A stretch of DNA of 64,000 nt, from the NCBI RefSeq assembly GCF_000499845.2, contig NC_023758.2:1596811-1660810 (forward strand), given 5' to 3'. Positions 36,400 through 46,390 of the stretch are shown piece after piece; positions within the stretch are counted from its first letter, which is position 1; each line of letters begins with the position of its first letter. Both the position numbers and the translations under genes were made by a program. The DNA is from Phaseolus vulgaris. Its lineage: Eukaryota > Streptophyta > Magnoliopsida > Fabales > Fabaceae. Below the pieces are notes generated by a model. That model worked only from the letters and a program-made list of their open reading frames with translations. It had not been told where the DNA came from and ran no database searches.

Positions 36400-37135
36400 A
36401 GAGCGGTTACAGGTGATACTGATAGAACGGTTTTAACTGGTAGAACGGTTTTAACTGGTAGAACGGTTTTAACTGGTAGAACGGTTTTAACTGGTAGAAC
36501 GGTTTTAACTGGTAGAACGGTTTTAACTGGTAGAACAGTTTTAACTGATAGAACAGTTAAAACTGATAGAATAGTTAAAACTGATGTTAAAACCCTAAAC
36601 CCTAAACTGATGTTAAAAAAACTGGTAGAACAGTTAAAAAACTGGTAGAACAGTTAAAAAACTGGTAGAACAGTTAAAAAACTGGTAGAACAGTTAAAAA
36701 ACTAGAACGGTTTTAACTGGTAGAACGGTTTTAACTGGTAAAACAGTTTTAACTGATAGAACAGTTAAAACTGATAGAACAATTAAAACTGATAGAACAA
36801 TTAAAACTGATAGAACAGTTAAAACTGATGTTAAAACCCTAAACCCTAAACTGAAGTTAAAACTGGTAGAACAGTTAAAAAACTGGTAGAACAGTTAAAA
36901 AACTGGTAGAACAGTTAAAACTGGTAGAACAGTTAAAATTGATGTTAAAACTGATAGAACAGTTAAAACTGATGTTAAAACTGATAGAACAAAACTTGAT
37001 TAATACTGATAGAATAGTTAAAACTTAACTTAAGTGATACTGATATATCGGTTAAAACTTGATTGATACCGATAGAGCAATTAAGACTTGATCGATACTG
37101 ATAGAGCAGTTAAGACATACTGATAGGACTGATAC
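36400..37135. repeat. Complex minisatellite with telomere-like inserts
   Basis: Three related units alternate: an 18-bp unit TAGAACGGTTTTAACTGG (about seven copies near 36420-36540, more near 36705-36750), an 18-bp unit TAGAACAGTTAAAACTGA, and a 20-bp unit TAGAACAGTTAAAAAACTGG. Twice the array holds AACCCTAAACCCTAAACTGA, two plant telomere-like CCCTAAA words, near 36591 and 36835; this block is repeated at 244 bp, a higher-order period. The array decays from about 36985 into single scattered units. It lies between the copia remnant and the MEE59-like gene. Confidence 0.92.
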
Positions 37136-37459
37136 ATTTAAAACTTAAGCCATAAAACAGTCCAAACTTAAATGATATTCATAGAACAATGAAAAAACAT
37201 AACTTGTATTCAGATAGTAGTCAAAACATAACATAACTTGTATTCAGATAGTAGTCAAAACATAACTAATTATACTAATAATAGAGTAGTTAAAACTTAA
37301 AACTTAATGGAGATTGATAGAGAAGGCTAATAGAACATTTAAAAGAGTTGATAATAGAATAGTTACAAGTGATAAATTAGTCAAAACTCAAAAACTAAAA
37401 TATTCCTATCAAATTAGATTTATAGTATAATAAACATCCTACATACGCGTACTAAAACA
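37136..37459. other. Minisatellite fringe and 3' flank of MEE59-like gene
   Basis: This contains scattered degenerate 'GATAGAA..GTTAAAAC' units and a tandem pair of 'ATAACTTGTATTCAGATAGT'. The part next to 37459 should include the 3' UTR of the minus-strand gene. No coding region is seen. Confidence 0.5.
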
Positions 37460-37951
37460 CTAAGACAATCTCTTTCTTTGTACCTGATAACCATCAAAGC
37501 TAGGAACCCAGTCGTTGGTGGCAGGGTTGCTTCTACATCCTCTGGGTTGGATTTCTGTTTCAACTGCATTAACATGGCCATCAGGCAACTCAATCTTATA
37601 CCCACCTTCCCCTCCTTCTGTAACAGCCTTTATGAATCCACTCCCCGTCTGTTCGATAACCAAAAAAGGAAAAGGAAAAGTCCAAAATGCTGAATCGCAT
37701 GGTAAGTTTTTTAAGAAACCACAAAATTACACTAAGATGCTTTAATTTCATTTAATTAATTGTGGATCCAGAAATGGTTGATGACGAACCGTGTGATGCT
37801 GTTTGTCAATGGACGCCAATTCTTTATAGTACTGCGTCTCCACAAACTCATCCTGTGCATTCACCACCCCCGCTGGTGAAATTATATCCTGTCAATTTTA
37901 ACAGTTATCAGAAAAACACACACCAAAAGCTCTTCTTATTCTCAAATAACT

Positions 37952-38000
<49 letters not shown>

Positions 38001-38238
38001 CAGAGACATGAGAGCAAGATTGAAGAGATTGAAATTTATGAAGCTCGGGAATATCGTTGTGAGAGAGAGAGTTGTTAACGGTGTGTTGCGGTTCTGGTTC
38101 GCTTCTGTTGGGTTTGATGGGTCGGTCGGGTTGCAAGGCATCGAAATGGGCTCTGATCTCATCGGCGATCCTCGATTGCTCCTCCGCCTCCAAAATCTCG
38201 TCGCTCCGGCTGGGCTTCGTTCTCGTCGATTGCGCCAT
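37460..38238 (-). CDS. MEE59-like: MEE59-like small protein
   Basis: Three minus-strand exons, 38238-38008, 37888-37790 and 37648-37460, total 519 nt: 172 residues plus TAG. The introns are GT-AG and phase 0. Blocks seen: KPSRSDEILEAEEQ.RIADEI near the N-terminus, IPELHKFQSLQS at the end of exon 1, AQDEFVETQYYKELASIDKQ then HHTTGSGFIKAV across exons 2-3, and SNPATNDWVPSF near the C-terminus. This order matches the plant family of MATERNAL EFFECT EMBRYO ARREST 59, named from an Arabidopsis embryo-arrest mutant; its molecular function is unknown. No signal peptide or membrane span. The exon 1 donor (CAT|GTCTCT) is weak and only ~8 bases from a (CT)n run, so this boundary is less certain. A donor-like CAG|GTACAA eight codons before the stop leaves open a further, unseen 3' exon. 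Confidence 0.78.
37956..37998. repeat. (GA)n microsatellite in MEE59-like intron 1
   Basis: About 21 uninterrupted GA units, reading (CT)n on the coding strand. It fills over a third of the 119-bp intron and starts within ten bases of the predicted 5' splice site. Confidence 0.95.
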
Positions 38239-38419
38239 CGTCGTCGTCTACGTCGTTTTGCAATTTTTGTCTGCCAAACCTTACGCCAAATTTGGGTGGT
38301 GATTGCTATATACGTGCGGAGACAGAGTGTAGGGGTAGAAAGGACACTGAAAATGATGAATGAAGACAGATAGTGACACAACAATATGATATGATAAGGA
38401 CACCACGAAAACGAAACCA

Positions 38420-38437
38420 TGGGCCTTCAAATGGGCT
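38420..38437 (-). promoter_or_regulatory. Paired site II motifs upstream of MEE59-like gene
   Basis: TGGGCC (38420-38425) and TGGGCT (38432-38437) lie six bases apart, about 185 bases upstream of the start codon. Paired site II elements are common in promoters of plant housekeeping and organelle-related genes. No telo-box is next to them. Confidence 0.45.
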
Positions 38438-38439
38438 TC

Positions 38440-38753
38440 AGAAATTTTATGACACATCAGTGTTGTCATAAAATTAATCAGAAATGGTGTTTTCATCATA
38501 ACTCCACTTTCACAATTCAATGTAACATAGTCATTAAAAAAAACAATTTTTTATATTTAAAAGAAAAATTAATATGTAATCTTTTTTATCAGATTAACAT
38601 AAACATATGTAATGGAATACTAGTACGATTTTCATATTTACTGAAAATTAATACACTATTATTGGTTGTTATTTTTCAAGATTGAGCCAAATTTTTATCG
38701 TAAGGCTGTTATATGAATTGCAAACTCTCTCTGATTATTAAAGCAGTTATGGT

Positions 38754-38786
<33 letters not shown>

Positions 38787-39074
38787 CATATTTCAAAATG
38801 ATTAATTAAACTGAAAACAATTTCATGCGCTTAATCACGTACTGCATTACGTACTCAGTTTTAGTTTCTGCATGATGCTGCCATAGGTTAAAAAATGTAT
38901 AAGTTGTTATTTCATGTGCAAAGCAAGAACATATAGAACTTCATATTTTTGTTCTGAGAGAATATATATGAACATCTAAATATGATATTGACAAAGTTTA
39001 CACAATTTTCATATTTATATGTACAAGGGTAAAGAAATGAATTGACGCCAGCGATCATTGACTGAAACATGGCG
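38440..39074. other. Intergenic DNA between MEE59-like and PIP-like genes
   Basis: AT-rich with a (TA)n run at 38756-38785. The right part (about 38900-39074) is the likely 3' UTR of the peptide gene. No other coding region was found. Confidence 0.5.
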
Positions 39075-39332
39075 TTAATGACCTGAACCTCTTCTGCTTG
39101 GCCCTGAAGACATGGTGTTGACTTGTTGAGTCTCAATCAAAAGACGGGTTCTTATATTATCCTCAGTGTTGGCTTTCTCTTTGGTTACTGAAGGTGTAAA
39201 GTGTGGGTGATCCTTGATGGGTTTATGATGAGTGAGGTTTTGTTGTGGTGCAAGGACTCTACAATTTACAAGGGTTGGCATTGTGAGAAGCAACACTGTG
39301 AGAACTGCGATGAGTGCAGTGGAGCGTCTCAT
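39075..39332 (-). CDS. Precursor of a PIP-type secreted peptide
   Basis: An intronless 85-residue ORF. Residues 1-24 form a signal peptide: Arg-Arg, then a Leu/Val/Ala core (IAVLTVLLL), ending near VNC. A variable, polar middle follows, and the last ten residues are SGPSRRGSGH. The SGPS-x-x-G-x-G-H end at the extreme C-terminus is the defining motif of PAMP-INDUCED SECRETED PEPTIDE (PIP/PIPL) precursors; in Arabidopsis the PIP1 peptide is released outside the cell, perceived by RLK7 and amplifies immune signalling. The start at 39332 is chosen because a TATAAA at 39385-39380 puts transcription initiation near 39350, downstream of the other in-frame ATG (39374). Which PIP/PIPL member it is cannot be told. 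The only alternative would be another SGP-rich peptide class such as CEP or IDA, which end differently. Confidence 0.8.
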   Translation of the reverse strand: MRRSTALIAVLTVLLLTMPTLVNCRVLAPQQNLTHHKPIKDHPHFTPSVTKEKANTEDNIRTRLLIETQQVNTMSSGPSRRGSGH

Positions 39333-39379
39333 TATTGTTCTTGTGTTGGCTTCAAAACTCTTGGTAAGTGGCACAAGTG

Positions 39380-39385
39380 TTTATA
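39380..39385 (-). promoter_or_regulatory. TATA box of the PIP-like gene
   Basis: TATAAA on the minus strand, 48 bases upstream of the chosen ATG. An ACGT core within CCCACGTCC lies about 15-25 bases further upstream. Confidence 0.6.
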
Positions 39386-39835
39386 CCCAGGTAAAGGGAC
39401 GTGGGGGGACACAAAATATTACTTTTGGCATCTTGAACGACCAAGCCAAACCAATGGGCTTTTGCTTTTGAACTTAATGAACGGTGGAGGGCTTTGTTGG
39501 GGTGGGACCCCTTAAGGGATGTTTGGGTGGATGGAGAGTTTCTGAATAGAAAATGAGAAGTGATTCAAGGACATTCGAGGGGTGTAAACATTCCTGAAAG
39601 AGATGGGAAAAGAAGAAAAATTAAATAAAGGTTCTCAAGTGAACATTTCACTGTTTCAAATATCAGCAACCACTCATAACAAATAAGAAAGATTTAAAGC
39701 CATTTTTTTTTCTGTTAAACCTTTTTAATCAATACAATTACTTTGAATAAATTCATGAGGTTAAAGTGTTGTGAAAGTCAATATATAGACTTAAAACCAT
39801 AAATAAAGTAGCAAGTATGTATAATACTAAAAGAT

Positions 39836-40308
39836 GTTACAAAAATTTAAGTTATGTTTCAATCGGGGAGATGATTGATAGCTGTTGTTTTGCGGTCAAA
39901 TTAATATGATTCTAGTGTAGACTTGTCTAACACTAGAGAGATGATAGTATAATTGTGAAAAAATGTCCCCAAGTCGTCTCCCAACGAATCCAATAGTAAA
40001 ATCAGTTGATCAGGTTTAAAATCTTTCTGCAATAAAGATGAAAAGGGGTTTGAGATAGTTGTGCAAAAAATATAAAAGAGATTAAAATAGCAAATAAAAA
40101 GCGGTTGATCCCAACTTCTTCCACCATTGAATTCTTCACAGGTTGTCTAAAGATTAATATTTTCTCAATCCTCCAACAGAGCTAAACCAGATTGAACATG
40201 CGCCAATCTAATTCAAATGAAACTCACCAGTAAAACATGCGTCTACTAGTTTAGTCAATACCCACTTTGTTACAAAAATTTAAGTTATGTTTCAATCGGG
40301 GAGATGAT
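39836..40308. repeat. 40-bp direct repeats flanking a 393-bp segment
   Basis: The 40-base sequence at 39836-39875 (containing GTTATGTTTCAATCGGGGAG) recurs exactly at 40269-40308. The 393 bases between have a more balanced composition and include 'GCGGTTGATCCCAACTTC'. No terminal inverted repeats or TG...CA ends mark the insert. Confidence 0.8.
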
Positions 40309-40309
40309 A

Positions 40310-40590
40310 TATCAAGATTTGAGGGAGTGAGTAAGAGGAAAGTGAAGTTGTTTGGATTATGGGTTAGAATGAATTTGTGATGAAAATTTATTGAAATATG
40401 TGAATAATGTAATGTTGAGAGGGAATTTTTAATTTTTGAAAATGTGTAAAATGTAAGTTTACGAATTTATCTTTTGTTTTTAATAACATTTGAATAATAA
40501 AATAAGAGGTATTTTATAAAATGAGTAAAAATTAAGTTTTCATTTAGTAATTTATTGGAAAGTTTAATTTGATTAATGAATAAATATAAG
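40310..40590. repeat. Dispersed repeat family X, copy 1
   Basis: It shares 'GAATTTGTGA.GAA.ATTTATTGAAAT', 'TGTGTAAAATGTAAGT' and the following 'AATAATGAAATA..AGGTATTTT'-like block with copies at ~44800-45300 and ~51100-51660. Family unknown; no coding capacity. Element limits are not defined. Confidence 0.5.
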
Positions 40591-41879
40591 GTGGCCTTAG
40601 TTGAACCTTTGACAGTCTAAAATTTGAGTAGAGAATATTTCTACTTGGAAGGGAAACAAAGAGGATCTATGGTTCCAAGATTTGAGTGCAAATGTTTTAA
40701 TGTTTAGGGTGGAAAGTGAGTGGCGGATGCAAAAGTAATGGTGGAATCAATGTGGTAGGGTCATTGGCGACTAGTAAACTGAGTATTTGTACTTGGGTTC
40801 ACATTCCCCCAGCAATCAAGAAAAATCGCAAGATTCTCAATTATTTTTCTCACGTGAATGCCAAGTTTTAGATCAAATTTCACTGGTTCTCCTCCTGCCA
40901 TTTAAATTTAATGTTTATCAACCACACCAGATTTTTTAGTGTTTTACTTTTCATTTTCTTTACACCTATGTTTTCTAACACAATTTTGTTCTCATACACT
41001 CTTCACTCTTCTTCCCACAATTTTGTTTATTGCATTTTTTTATAAACCGTAGGTGTAATGAAACAGACTAACCCGATTTGTAATGGACAGTTAAAAATCA
41101 ATTGAGATGGCTGATCCACTTGGAATAAATGAGTTGGTCGTTAAATATACTATTTTGTTTTCTGACTTAGAAAGAATTAAATTCATATAATAAAGTACGT
41201 GAGAGATGTTTCAATTTGTACAAAATAATTGTTTACTTATAGGAAGGTGTATAAATTGTTTATATGTTCTAATTTCACAAAATTAGGATAAATAGTTAAT
41301 TTAGTTTATTAATAATATTTTCTATCAGAAATGAATTAGGAGAGTGCAACTTGGTGAAGACTGCGTATTTATAAGAAAACGAGCTTTCAGTTGGTCTACA
41401 ATGAGAGATGGAGGTCTATATGCAAAAAAAAATTCAATGCTTAAGTCAGTGGGAGCACAAAGATGATGATGATAAATTCTTAACAAAGAGCTAATAGTAA
41501 GAGTATAGAATAAAGTTTAGTGTATCCTCTTACTGAGAGAGTTATCCACCTATTTATAAATCATGTTGGACTTAGACCATTAAGAAAAACATTAAATGGT
41601 TATCATGAGATATAAATGGATTTTATAACAGTAACATATAATCGTTAGTAACTTATAACTAACTTATGGTATAATTTATGTGTCTTAAATATGATATCAA
41701 ACGAGTAATTATTGTTTATTTTATGTGCCTTAAATATTCTACTAAATGAACGGTAATTGGTCTGAATGTACCCGACCGTAATTGGGATATGTACATAAGT
41801 CCCCCCAGCTCGGAATCCGAGAAAATGTACATGTGGATCAATTTGAAAGATGAACGAGTTCAACTTGGATCCATTTGGA

Positions 41880-42200
41880 TTTGGTTTTTAGCTACGCTCA
41901 TGGTTGAACATGTTTCGTTTTTTATTGACCTTGCATTATTTTGCTTTGCTCTTGGTTGAGCTTGTTGGCATGCTTTTGGTTGAGTGTTTCTAGTTCTTGA
42001 TTGAACTTATATTATTTTTGTTTTGCTCTTAGTTGAACGAGTTGTTGTGTTTTTGGTTAAGCGTTTTTAGCTCTTGGTTGAACTTGCATTATTTTGTTTT
42101 GCTCTTACTTGGATGTGTTGTCGTGCTTTATATTTTTTTTTAGTTTTTGATTGACTTGTATTATTTTACCTCGTTTTTGGTTGAGCGAGTTATCAGATTT
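41880..42200. repeat. Degenerate ~85-90 bp tandem repeat
   Basis: Three to four diverged copies of a unit containing 'GCTCTTGGTTGAACTTGCAT', 'TATTTTGTTTTGCTCTT' and 'TTGGTTGAGCGTTTTTAG'. No frame runs through it. Confidence 0.65.
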
Positions 42201-44799
42201 ATGTGTTTTAAATATTATATTAAATAACTTATTAATATGAATGTATGGTTGTTTTAATTTAATATATTTTAGAATGTGAATTGCTATTTACCTTTATTTC
42301 TTTTATATAATTGTAACGTCCCATTGATGGCTATTATTATAAAAGGTGATATATACAGTATACGCAACTTTACCAATTATACAAAATTAATTATATAATT
42401 TTGAAACATGAAATTTACAAGAAATGGTGTAATTACTTACACTGAAAGTCTTTCAAAATATTTATATTAAGCATCTCTTAACTTAACATTTATAAAATAT
42501 TCTAATAACAATTCTTTGGGACACATAAAACAATGCATTAATATCACACATGTTCATATTAACAACATATTTTTATTACAATTAACCATTTACATCTTAT
42601 CATCATACTCAATCATTTATAATTTATTATCAATTATATATATATACATATATTATTCACATAATTAATCAAATAATATCTTTAAATATTTTTATTTACT
42701 TAAATACACATATACAAATATATTCAAATGGGTTAAAGATACTATTGTGAAACATATATCATCCATTTTGTATTCAATCAATCCAGAGAATTAAGTTAGA
42801 AAAATATTTCAATTGTTTTTGGGTATCAATTTGTTAGACGAATTTTACTTTTTTTTTTTTTTTATAAATTTGTTAAGCATTTTAAAATTCGCTGAGCGGA
42901 TCAAGATTGAAAGCAACGTTGTTCTCTTTGTGAGATTGGAGAGCATAATCTTATTCACTAGAATCAGCTACCTATATAAACTTTCATGTTATAACTGTAT
43001 AGCCAATCATTTATAACTAATTTTACTTCATTTGGGCATGTTTAAATCTAAAGTTCAAGTGCAAAACATATAAATTCCCATAAGGCACCAATTAATTCAC
43101 ACATGCATCATCTTCAATAATCAATATAGCTTTCCCAATTCTTGATAATTTATAAGGAAAATGATTGTTTGACATGACTCCACCTACGTCCTACTAAATA
43201 TTAATATTTTAATTTTAAAAATTATTTTAATATTTTATATTTTGTCTATATTTTCATTAAAAATATTTTTTTATTTTTTTATTATAAATATTAATATTTT
43301 ATTGTAAGTGTAAATTGAAGCAGGTGTCATAATATCATCACCCAATTTATAAATCTCCATATACAGTTGTTTTCTAATTCAACCTCCATATGTATACAAA
43401 CTCAAAATAACTATTCAACCTATGTGAATCTGATTGAACTTATTTTATCATAAATTTTAATTGGTTAAAGTATTCTTAATCTACTACCTATATAATGTGT
43501 TATTGGATTGAACAAAATATAAAAGTCAACTCAATAAATTTAGAGAGAAGTCAAAAAAGGTTTAGATAAAACATTTAACAAACATGCTGAAATTTTTATA
43601 GATAAGACAATTAAATAGTTAAATTTAAAATTCTATTCATTTACTCAATATAAATTACAATTTTAATTCTTATTTTATTTTCAAAAGAAACATATCTGCT
43701 AAACTAAAATAAATCTTACATCATTAAAATTTCAAAAGTTGTTAATTTCTATCTCCGAAGTTTAAAATAACTTATTTTTTATTTTTAATGTTATTTTTAT
43801 CTTCGTTAAGAGTATTAAAAGTGAATTATTTTCAAACTAACATATTAAAATAAATCACTTTAAAATTAAAAATAAAGTATATTTAAGTTTTTTTATGTAT
43901 TTCAGAGGTATTACAAATACATGGGTAAAAATTATAAGTACTTTTATACTCTCACTTCCTTTTAAATTGTTGGTTTTCTAACAAAAGTTGGTTACTTTTA
44001 ATTGGTTCGGTCCAAATTGAAAAATAATATATATTTTTCAATTATATCTTAATTATAATTAATATGTAATAAATTACTTGATTACAATAACCTTACAAGT
44101 ATAAAAAAGATAAATTATTATTTTTATTTGGATAACTAACAATTTATAGTTTTTATGGTTATTTATTCCATTTTCTTTTGTGAAAATTGATGGATGAGAA
44201 AATGGTGCACCCAATCTCGGGACAACTAGAATCCTCATTCGTGGTCTCAATCATATTTCAAAAATTAAAGGAAAGGGTCTCACCTTTACGAGTATCCCTC
44301 CCTTTGCTTCACCGAAAGTTAGAAACATTTATTTTTCTAAAAAAAAAAAACTATTCAGCTCTAAAATAATTATTTTTTTGGTGGTTGTTATAATTATTAT
44401 TAAACAATTTATCATTTTAGTTAATGTAAAAATATATAAAAAAATATTGAATAAAAGACAAAAGTAATTATTCAGACTTTAATTCTATTGACATAACATG
44501 AATCACACAATTCCACATTCGAGATGTTAGTAGTTTTGAAGTTTAGAACTCTATAACACTTTTAAGAGATATTTTGATGAGTTAGTAGAGGAAAGTATAA
44601 TGTGGAATGCAAATATTATAACAAAATATTTTTTTATAAATATTTGAAAAAGATAACTAATAGATAAGTAACTATTTTTAAAAAATTCAATTTTTCTCTT
44701 GTGGTTTCCTCACTTCATATCAACCAGATGTTGTTTCCTCCATCTACAAGATGTAGGTCTTTAGCTTTTAATGAGCACTTTTTATGCTTTCATTTAACT
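42201..44799. other. AT-rich intergenic DNA
   Basis: No gene, RNA or clear element was recognised. Open frames near 42813 and 44187 are short, A/T-driven and without motifs. Confidence 0.5.
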
Positions 44800-45300
44800 T
44801 GGGTTTAAATTGAGAAGGGAATGTACAAGGATTTCATGAAAAAATGTGAAGAGGGTGGGATTGATTGAATTGGGTATCTTAGAATAAATTTGTGAAGAAT
44901 ATTTATTGAAATTGGTGAGTGATACAATTATTTGTGAGAATTTTATTTTTATTAAATGTGTAAAATGTAAGTCTACAAATTTACTCATATATTTTACAAA
45001 TATATGAATTACGAAATATGAGATATTTTAATGTAGATTTAAATTAATTAAAATTTTGTGAAATGTTTTTTATACTATTAAATAATTTATTTTTAAAAAA
45101 AATACGACTTACCTAACATTGTCGGAACATAGAAAATTGTCATAAAAATAACATTATTTTCGGAATTGTGTAGAATCTGGGTTTGAAAAAAATACAAATT
45201 ATGTAAATTTGTCAAAAAATATAAAATCGTCAAAAAAATAATTGTGTTTGCATTAAAAATAATTATATTTCAAAATTCACTTAAACACATAACTAAGTTC
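44800..45300. repeat. Dispersed repeat family X, copy 2
   Basis: Collinear with copies at 40310 and 51100. Shared blocks are 'ATAAATTTGTGAAGAATATT', 'AAATGTGTAAAATGTAAGTC', 'TTAAATTAATTAAAATTTTG' and 'AAAAAATACGACTTACCTAA'. It extends further right than copy 1. Confidence 0.5.
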
Positions 45301-45339
45301 TTTTAATCATATTTTTAAATAAAATTTAGAATTTTCATT

Positions 45340-45600
45340 TGAACACAACAAGCAATGGTAAACCAGGCTTTCAAAAGCAAAAATGAAATTTTTTTGTTTT
45401 TTAAAATTTGCTTAATCAAGTGAAAATTCTCTTGCTTGAGCGAGATTAAATCCAGGAGTACCCAGCATTTCATCCCAAACCTCGTCTGATCGAGATTTCT
45501 TCTCGCTTGGGCGAAAACGAATCGAGAGTACCCCATCTTTTCATTCAATTATCGCTTGAACGAGAATTATCTTGCATGAGCAAGATATGCAAAAAAAATT
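45340..45600. repeat. CGCTTGAGCGAG-type repeat region
   Basis: Repeated variants of a self-complementary word (TTGCTTGAGCGAGA, TCTCGCTTGGGCGAAA, ATCGCTTGAACGAGAA, TTGCATGAGCAAGAT) occur every 40-60 bases. Arrays of this kind occur in retroelement LTRs of phaseoloid legumes. The minus-strand ORF across it (45315-45548) is produced by the repeat and has no family. Confidence 0.5.
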
Positions 45601-45672
45601 TGCACAATTTTGCCTAATTTCACCATTCAGACTCAAACAAAAACAATTTCAATAACTCATTCACTTCAAGAG

Positions 45673-45810
45673 TTGTTGGAGATCCCACATCGACTAGAGA
45701 TAAGAACATTTCATAATATATTAAATGGGTGCAAACCTCACCTTATTGAGCCGGTTTTATGGGGTTGAGTTAGGCTTAAAGTCCACTTCGTAACAAGAGT
45801 AACTTACACA
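45673..45810 (+). mobile_element. TRIM-like LTR, best-preserved copy
   Basis: It starts TGTTGGAGATCCCACATCG and continues 'ACTAGAGATAAGAACATTTC', 'GGTGCAAACCTCACC', 'GCCGGTTTTATGGGGTTGAG', 'GGCTTAAAGTCCACTTCG'. It matches fragments at 5667-5925 and 60985-61110. This is a common legume repeat that behaves as a short LTR; here only one LTR is seen. Confidence 0.6.
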
Positions 45811-45959
45811 CACTCTATCAACTATACAAATCAACCAAATTTTTTGATTCAAACAAAAACATCTACCATAAATCATCCTTGTCAAAATCAACATATTCAC
45901 ATTTTATTTCAAACAATAGCCTACATTACTCATAAACAATCAATCATACAAACAAATTG

Positions 45960-46390
45960 AAATTGGTTACCATGTCACCCCTATATCCAGATCTTCTAAC
46001 ATAGGGTTCTATTTGAATTTAGAACTAGTTTCCCTTACATGAACTTGAGCATATGCTTACTAAGATCTTTAAACCTACAAAAAGCTTAAGGGTTGCTTAA
46101 CATGCACCACAAAGTCCTGATTAAAAATCTAACTATATCACTAGGACTTTGAGCTAACAAATCCTGAAGTTAAAAGAGTCACATGCAAAACCAAAATCGA
46201 GGAAAACCTAATACGTTCAAAATTTGACTCAAAGAGGAGAGAAAAAATGAACTTACTATATCAAAGATTCTGATCGGATAGTCTTGTAGTCTTAATTGTC
46301 AGGAGTCTAATAGCAGACTCGGATCGTCAAACTGATGACCGAGGAGATCAGAATCTTATAGAGAAAAGGAAAAGAGAAGTTTTAGAGAGA
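45960..46390 (+). repeat. Dispersed repeat family Y, plus-oriented copy
   Basis: The inverse of this segment is found at 56300-56720. Shared blocks, read on plus here: 'CCCCTATATCCAGATCTTC', 'CTTAAGGGTTGCTTAACATG', 'CACCACAAAGTCCTGAT', 'CTAACTATATCACTAGGACT', 'AAGAGTCACATGCAAA' and 'CAAACTGATGACCGAGGA'. No coding capacity. Probably part of a long terminal repeat or a non-autonomous element. Confidence 0.65.

Larger units (their letters stand above)
39386..41879. other. Intergenic DNA with dispersed repeats
   Basis: The first ~150 bases are the PIP-like promoter. Beyond that no gene is recognised. Repeats at 39836-40308 and 40310-40590 are listed separately. Short ORFs on the strand opposite the peptide gene (39201-39515) are shadows. 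Confidence 0.5.

Noticed and set aside
36591..36855. True telomere or subtelomere
   Set aside because: Only two telomere-like words per insert, embedded in an unrelated minisatellite with genes on both sides.
36400..37000. CRISPR-like array
   Set aside because: Repeats are directly adjacent with no unique spacers, in a plant genome; it is a minisatellite.
37762..38420. ORFs of 203 (plus) and 170 (minus) codons over the MEE59-like gene
   Set aside because: Both run through the (GA)n tract, giving RE/LS repeats; the spliced MEE59-like frame explains the conserved blocks.
39201..39515. Cys-rich 104-codon plus-strand ORF resembling a small secreted Cys-rich peptide
   Set aside because: It is antisense to the PIP-like gene and has no signal peptide.
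45315..45548. 77-codon minus-strand ORF
   Set aside because: Generated by the CGCTTGAGCGAG-type repeat; no family resemblance.
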